From positions 1 to 44,869 of IMG/VR virus record IMGVR_UViG_3300032805_000011: a stretch of 44,869 bases of DNA; one strand, given 5' to 3'. Made by a program: the position numbers and the translations under genes. Below, piece by piece: positions 40,801-44,869 of this stretch; the first letter of the stretch is position 1, and the number at the start of each line of letters is the position of its first letter. The stretch is from a virus. The notes beneath the pieces are model-generated. The model did not search any database, was not told the origin of the DNA, and worked only from the letters and a program-made list of their open reading frames with translations.

Positions 40801-41625
40801 CTAAAGTAAGCTACCGACGCCCTTAACCAGGGATGCACCCATATTGCCGCCAAAGAGAGCGCCGAGACCGGACCCGATGCCAGTAGCATATTGGTTATTA
40901 GCCATTCCAGCCTGAACTGCATTAGCGGTATTAGCATTAGCGGCACTATAATAGCTAAGATAGTCCTGTAGCTGTTGTTGCTGGTTGGCGGTGAGTAAGG
41001 GCAGGAATTGAGCAAGATCGGTGTTGATGCCAGTCTGTGTCTGATAAGGCAAAGCCCCGCCCTGGGCGATCTGACCGGCTCCTTGCGCCCCAAGCGCAGC
41101 GCCCGTAGTCGCGGCACCCGTGCCCGCGCCTAAGAGACCCGCGATGGTGTTCGCCCCGGTTTGTTCCCGGCCGAGCTGCGACTGCAACCAGTTGGTGTTG
41201 AAATATTGATCGGATTGAGCCCCCACACCAGCGGCCCAAGGCGTAAAGCCAAGACCGGAGCTAGCAAGAGTGGCGTTCGTAAAATCAGTGTTAGCTTGGT
41301 GCTCCTGCCCGTAAAGCTGCTGCTGAGGATCGTAAGCAGTATTAAGCGTAGCTTGAATAGCTGGGGAAAGCTGACCGGGAACACCAGCAAACATATTGGA
41401 GGTGCCAATATTTTGAGCACCCTGCGCTTGAAGAGCCTGCCCTCCCGCTTGGGCGCCTTGCATGGCTCCGGTAACACCAGGGTTGTTGGCTTGGTTATAA
41501 TATAAGCTTTGGAATTGGGGTGTATACTGACCTAGACCTTGTATGCCACTAATAGCTCCAGACTGAGCGGAACCTAAGTTAGGGTCCATAGGGACATTAG
41601 GTACACTACTTCCACCCATACTCAT
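40801..41625 (-). CDS. Gly/Ala/Gln-rich minor head or ejection protein
   Basis: This 274-aa protein is very rich in Gly, Ala, Gln, Asn. It begins with a Pro/Gly segment, and contains QLYGQEHQANTDFTNATLASSGLGFTPWA and a Gly/Ala-rich middle, ending GIGSGLGALFGGNMGASLVKGVGSLL, which may insert in membranes. Similar composition occurs in podovirus ejection proteins (P22 gp7/gp20-like position). It follows the GNAT gene with a 4-bp overlap. Confidence 0.65.
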   Translation of the reverse strand: MSMGGSSVPNVPMDPNLGSAQSGAISGIQGLGQYTPQFQSLYYNQANNPGVTGAMQGAQAGGQALQAQGAQNIGTSNMFAGVPGQLSPAIQATLNTAYDPQQQLYGQEHQANTDFTNATLASSGLGFTPWAAGVGAQSDQYFNTNWLQSQLGREQTGANTIAGLLGAGTGAATTGAALGAQGAGQIAQGGALPYQTQTGINTDLAQFLPLLTANQQQQLQDYLSYYSAANANTANAVQAGMANNQYATGIGSGLGALFGGNMGASLVKGVGSLL

Positions 41626-42089
41626 AACCGTTTTACAAAAACGGCCTCCCTGAATTTGTACCCCAGACTAGCAAATAAGTTAGCTCTTGGTTTACCAGTG
41701 TGGCTTTTAGACCTACGAGAAACTTGAAACTTAATCTCAATACAATCTAGCGCCAAAGCAATTTTTTCTGCGTATCTTATGAGTTTAAACCCATTCATAC
41801 CTTTACGGTAGTCAGGGTGTAGGTAAATAGCACTTACATCCGCAATATAACCGCCAAGACCCCAAAGGTCCAAAAGCTTAATAATACCCACAAACCCAAC
41901 AAGGGTATTCCCGTCAAAGCATCCGCAAATATGTAGCATTCCAGCATCTACAAATCTCTGATATTGTTGCCAATCGATACTAAGGGAATGCTGCTTAGCG
42001 GTAGACGCGGATTCATTATAACCAAGATGGAGTAAATCATTGGCCTCGGAAAGTTCCCTAAGACCAATGATTTTATATGTTAGGCTCAC
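41622..42089 (-). CDS. GNAT-family acetyltransferase-like protein
   Basis: This 155-aa protein has the GNAT-type order: N-terminal helix, a beta strand with LVGFVGIIKL, then ADVSAIYLHPDYRKGMNGFKLIRYAEKIAL, where the HPDYR-x-G stretch is the acetyl-CoA-binding region, and a last part with NLFASLGYKF. Motif A is R-K-G-M-N-G, somewhat off the R-x-x-G-x-G/A consensus. Acetyltransferases of this kind recur beside minor head genes in podoviruses; their target is not known from this sequence. Overlaps the 62-aa gene by 4 bp (ATGA). Confidence 0.75.
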   Translation of the reverse strand: MSLTYKIIGLRELSEANDLLHLGYNESASTAKQHSLSIDWQQYQRFVDAGMLHICGCFDGNTLVGFVGIIKLLDLWGLGGYIADVSAIYLHPDYRKGMNGFKLIRYAEKIALALDCIEIKFQVSRRSKSHTGKPRANLFASLGYKFREAVFVKRL

Positions 42090-42274
42090 TTCAACTTACC
42101 ACCATCTTTGCTAGTACCCGTACCGACAGCCACGCCTTCGCGAGTTGCACCCTCGTTAACACTACGGCTACTATTAATTCTCCTAGAAGAGTCCATCTGA
42201 GAAGGAGCGTTGGACGATAGCCCCTCATGCAGAGAATGATGATGGCCTTTACTAGTGCTTCCGCTGTTGCTCAT
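42086..42274 (-). CDS. Small Ser/Gly-rich protein
   Basis: This 62-aa hydrophilic, disordered protein (MSNSGSTSKGHHHSLHEG) starts 5 bp after the 86-aa gene and ends in ATGA with the acetyltransferase. It contains GVAVGTGTSKDGGKLK at the end. Function unknown. Confidence 0.62.
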   Translation of the reverse strand: MSNSGSTSKGHHHSLHEGLSSNAPSQMDSSRRINSSRSVNEGATREGVAVGTGTSKDGGKLK

Positions 42275-42278
42275 ATCG

Positions 42279-42539
42279 TTATTCCCAATTTAACCAGATT
42301 GTTTGCCCCGTACCCGGCGACACCACAAGGCCTTGCGCGCATATGATCGGTTGGGGTGGCGAGCAGTCGCCTGCTACCGCTGGTAAACCCGCAACCGCGT
42401 TCGTGGATGCCGCCGCGCCTGTCGTGGCTGCATCGTTGAGTGTACCAGCAGCAGACCCCGCCACGCAAACGTTAATTGCCCGGATTATGGTCTGGCCAGT
42501 CTTGAGCACGGCCTGAGAGAAATAAGTTCCCGTTGGCAT
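42279..42539 (-). CDS. Small virion-like protein
   Basis: This 86-aa protein (MPTGTYFSQAVLKTGQTIIR) has an alternating beta pattern with two Cys (INVCVAGSAAG, DCSPPQPIICAQG). It sits 8 bp after the fibre-like protein. Probably a small decoration-type protein; no family named. Confidence 0.65.
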   Translation of the reverse strand: MPTGTYFSQAVLKTGQTIIRAINVCVAGSAAGTLNDAATTGAAASTNAVAGLPAVAGDCSPPQPIICAQGLVVSPGTGQTIWLNWE

Positions 42540-42547
42540 TTCGTCTC

Positions 42548-44155
42548 CTAGTTCGCATTAACAGCATCTACCCAACCTGCAACTGCTAATATATTACCTG
42601 TGTTACTAGACCAAAAGTAAATGCTATTACTTTCCAAGGGTATATTTGTAACCTGACTTTCCGTTACATTTGAGGCACTTGAATTTCTAGATATCCATGG
42701 CATGGGATTACCACTTACCGGGGCAGCATAGTTTGCATTAGGAGCCACACCAGACTCAAGCCCGCTTACAGAATATAAGTTAGACAGCACTTCGGTGGAA
42801 GTAGTTGGGCTACCAGTATTATTACCTGTGACCTGATATGCAACCCAAGAACTAGTAGCACTAGTCGTAGTAAAAGGATACGATGACGTATTGCTAGTAC
42901 CTGTTATAACATATCTAGATTTGTTTCCTGTTTGTAATGTTCTATAGAGGTTGTTACTACCATCTGTCTCCATAGCCCCTACACGGTAAAAATATGTGTA
43001 CCCACTCGGAAGTGTAGGAGACGAAGAGTTGGTACTAGCTAGACAACCAGTAGTAGACAAATTTGAAATGATATAAATGTTATACCATGTAGATGCAGCT
43101 ATGCTTCCAGTATCTAAACCATTTAGTCCGTTTATACTCAAGTTTAGTGTACAACTAAAGCTAGTGAACGAGGTTGACACTCCAGAAGAGTTAGCCAAAG
43201 TCACATATGTAGCAGATACATCTATTTTAGTATTTGGTGTAGTGCCATCATTCGTTATTTTAAGAGAATTAGCTCCAGGTAAACTATGCCCTATTGAACT
43301 ATTAGGTATCGAAGGATTAACTAATTGTCCGATGTTCCAATTAGTCCCATCCGTAATCGCTAATAGCATCTCCGATGCTTGAACTGCAAAGGTGGATCCG
43401 CCCGTAGGCACAAAGGCACCGGAGGGCGTAGATAATGTAGCGACTGCGGAAGCCCCGCTGTTGAAAGCTAGGGTACAAACTTGTGCTGGAGCACTTGAGG
43501 GCGTAGGTAAATTAACTGTATAAGTACCAGTGCCAAGACCGTAGTAAGAACCACAACTAGAGGACGCGACAGTAGTTGTAGTAGTTAATCCAGCATTACC
43601 AAAAAGAAAGTTTCCAGGCTGGTAACTATTAGTAATCCATTCATATTGAGTGCCATCATATTGTACGCAAGTAAGTTGGCCGGAAGTAAACTCACCACCA
43701 GCTAGGGATTGAAGCCCGTAGGGGGTTTGCTTAAGTACACTTGTCACACCAGTGCTATTAACATTTAACGTTGTTCCTCCAGAGATATTAGTAGCCCCAG
43801 CGGAAAAGCAAACTATAGGCTTATTAACCAAAGAAAACCCAGTAGGTATAAGAGGGGCAGAAACAACTTGTGCATTAGCAGAACCAGTGGAAGTACCACC
43901 AATATAAATTTGGGAGCCACCTTGAGCAGCGGATAGGGGGGTACTGAGACCAACTAAAGCAGTAATATTAGAATTAGTTCCGGCTGTTGCACCATTAGAG
44001 TTAACTTGAGAGATAATGTAATTATAATTAGCCATAACTTGGCTAGCATCGGCGGTAGTACCGTTCGTAAGGGTATAAGGAAGTGAACCTATAATCTGCG
44101 CTTGGGAAGCAGAGAAAGTAAAGAGGACTAAGAGGCTAACGAGTAACTTGCGCAT
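42548..44155 (-). CDS. Tail-fibre-like protein with signal peptide
   Basis: This 535-aa protein has residues 1-19 as a clear Sec signal peptide (MRKLLVSLLVLFTFSASQA, cut before Q). The rest is Ser/Thr/Asn/Gly-rich beta sequence: DASQVMANYNYIISQVNSNG (about 36-55) as in the N-termini of phage tail proteins, QYDGTQYEWIT, and GLDTGSIAASTWYNIYII with PSGYTYFYRVG, a motif common in phage fibre or collar proteins. A signal peptide on such a protein is unusual. Its start lies 20 bp inside the preceding gene's end. Confidence 0.78.
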   Translation of the reverse strand: MRKLLVSLLVLFTFSASQAQIIGSLPYTLTNGTTADASQVMANYNYIISQVNSNGATAGTNSNITALVGLSTPLSAAQGGSQIYIGGTSTGSANAQVVSAPLIPTGFSLVNKPIVCFSAGATNISGGTTLNVNSTGVTSVLKQTPYGLQSLAGGEFTSGQLTCVQYDGTQYEWITNSYQPGNFLFGNAGLTTTTTVASSSCGSYYGLGTGTYTVNLPTPSSAPAQVCTLAFNSGASAVATLSTPSGAFVPTGGSTFAVQASEMLLAITDGTNWNIGQLVNPSIPNSSIGHSLPGANSLKITNDGTTPNTKIDVSATYVTLANSSGVSTSFTSFSCTLNLSINGLNGLDTGSIAASTWYNIYIISNLSTTGCLASTNSSSPTLPSGYTYFYRVGAMETDGSNNLYRTLQTGNKSRYVITGTSNTSSYPFTTTSATSSWVAYQVTGNNTGSPTTSTEVLSNLYSVSGLESGVAPNANYAAPVSGNPMPWISRNSSASNVTESQVTNIPLESNSIYFWSSNTGNILAVAGWVDAVNAN

Positions 44156-44441
44156 GATTCTTTACTTTCTTATGATACTTAAGAGTTAGCTTTACTTTTA
44201 GCTCATTTACTTGGGCCTGTAAATCAGTTATCTGACGCTGTAAATCAATATCCATTTGGAATTGAACTTTGATCTTGTCTCTTAAATCCTGAAGATCGAA
44301 GGCCAGCTTATTTGGGTCTATAGTAGAGTAAATACTTTTGTTAGGAACCTTATCAAACCGTTGACCATAAGAGATAGACATGCTCATAAGCATAAAAACG
44401 TAAGCAATACATACAACTATAGTCCGTATGTTAGAAACCAT
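44136..44441 (-). CDS. Small signal-peptide or membrane-anchored coiled-coil protein
   Basis: This 101-aa protein starts at the ATG at 44441 (AGGG upstream), 11 bp inside the tailspike's end; an earlier in-frame start at 44513 lies in the tailspike. Residues 5-24 are hydrophobic (IRTIVVCIAYVFMLMSMSIS) with a possible cut after SYG, then a coiled coil (FDLQDLRDKIKVQFQMDIDL...ITDLQAQVNELKVKL) and a Lys-rich end. It could be a spanin-like or a secreted chaperone-type helper for the adjacent fibre proteins; no motif decides. Confidence 0.65.
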   Translation of the reverse strand: MVSNIRTIVVCIAYVFMLMSMSISYGQRFDKVPNKSIYSTIDPNKLAFDLQDLRDKIKVQFQMDIDLQRQITDLQAQVNELKVKLTLKYHKKVKNHAQVTR

Positions 44442-44869
44442 TACATTGCCCTGTAAATTTGTAATTAGCTGTACTAGCAAAGGTGACTTGAACACTTGAA
44501 GTGCTAATCGCATTTACTGACGTAATAGCGGATTGATAACCCTGGAAGTTACAAAGCGGCGCATTACTCCAACTGACGGGAGTCGCGAATGTTACCGTGC
44601 AGGTAGTAGCAGCAGAAGTTTGCCCGACCACAGTAAACAAACCATTTGTTCCTGTAATACTCGAACCAGAACCATTACAACCAGCAGTTAATGTTGGTGC
44701 GTTAGTGCCAGTGCTGGAGTAATCCATTAAGGCTAAGTTAGCCAATGACGGGACTGTAGCACCATTTACCCTGGAAAAATCAAATATACGATTTTGATTA
44801 AGCCCTGTTGACAATGGGGTGCCATTATTCTGAAATATATTCGTATAGCTATCAAAGCTATAAAAGGTA
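44431..44869 (-). CDS. Tailspike, C-terminal part (continues from left end)
   Basis: This is the rest of the tailspike gene that begins at 2188. The frame is the same through the 212-bp repeat, and the stop TAA is at 44433-44431. The C-terminal 75 residues beyond the repeat are a beta-rich end (VTFATPVSWSNAPLCNFQG, ISTSSVQVTFASTANYKF) of the type seen in trimerising tailspike tips. Codon 44785 reads Ile here versus Met in the left copy. Confidence 0.85.
   Translation of the reverse strand, partial: TFYSFDSYTNIFQNNGTPLSTGLNQNRIFDFSRVNGATVPSLANLALMDYSSTGTNAPTLTAGCNGSGSSITGTNGLFTVVGQTSAATTCTVTFATPVSWSNAPLCNFQGYQSAITSVNAISTSSVQVTFASTANYKFTGQCNGF
44658..44869. repeat. Direct terminal repeat, right copy
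   Basis: Same sequence as 1-212 with one difference (T at 44785 versus C at 128). See the left copy. Confidence 0.9.

Noticed and set aside
1-44869. Lysogeny genes (integrase, CI-like repressor, excisionase)
   Set aside because: No tyrosine or serine recombinase motif and no clear HTH repressor was seen, so a lytic lifestyle is more likely.

Overview
The window is the genome of a tailed bacteriophage with podovirus-type gene content. It is almost certainly circular or circularly permuted. Bases 1-212 are repeated as 44658-44869 with one mismatch, so the unit length is 44,657 bp, and one tailspike gene runs across the join. Evidence for a podovirus: an N4-gp56-type major capsid protein, a large P22/N4-type portal, a terminase large subunit, a short tail-adaptor/nozzle pair, and very large Pro/Gln-rich or Gly/Ala-rich candidate ejection proteins. 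There is no tail sheath, major tail protein or classical tape measure. I see no integrase, repressor, RNA polymerase, tRNA or CRISPR. The host is probably Gram-negative, because the phage encodes Sec-type signal peptides, a GH24 muramidase and an M15 peptidase, and uses ordinary AGGAG ribosome sites. I cannot name the host.

Layout. One long leftward (minus) late unit runs from about 15.6 kb down through position 1, wraps through the join, and continues from 44.87 kb to 31.2 kb. In transcription order it carries: an HNH endonuclease, a small alanine-rich protein, two back-to-back terminators, terminase, a 45-aa ORF, portal, an M15 peptidase with a His-rich linker, a GH24 lysozyme with a C-terminal membrane module, a one-TM protein, scaffold, capsid, two unknown proteins, tail adaptor, tail nozzle/hub-like protein, the tailspike (across the join), a signal-peptide coiled-coil protein and a signal-peptide fibre-like protein. 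Small virion-like proteins, a GNAT acetyltransferase, three large candidate ejection proteins and four small virion-like proteins follow. The unit ends with a DUF6496-like basic protein, a PurD-like ATP-grasp enzyme and a Cys-containing protein with a GTG start.

A rightward (plus) early unit runs from 16.4 to 31.2 kb. Its first part (16.4-20.4 kb) holds small unknown early proteins, including a tandem paralogue pair, a leader sequence repeated three times, and a gene with twenty exact-length 33-bp repeats. It ends at a strong terminator. Its second part is the replication and recombination set: family A DNA polymerase with 3'-5' exonuclease, a Cas4/RecB-like Fe-S nuclease, a VRR-NUC nuclease, an SNF2-type helicase, a Cys4 putative ssDNA-binding protein and a fused primase/DUF927 helicase. 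Two HNH-AP2 homing-type endonucleases are inserted there.

The two units diverge from an 808-bp regulatory region (15,598-16,405) with promoter-like sites, operator-like dyads and a perfect 15-bp hairpin. They converge with overlapping stop codons at about 31.2 kb. The least usual points are: secretion signals on a tailspike and its neighbours, lysis enzymes embedded in the head module with a membrane-fused lysozyme, the PurD-like enzyme with an altered metal-site motif, the 20-unit hendecad-like repeat protein, and a strand-biased excess of the word GGGTGCC in the late unit. All functional calls are from reading the sequence and remembered family motifs; no database search was run.
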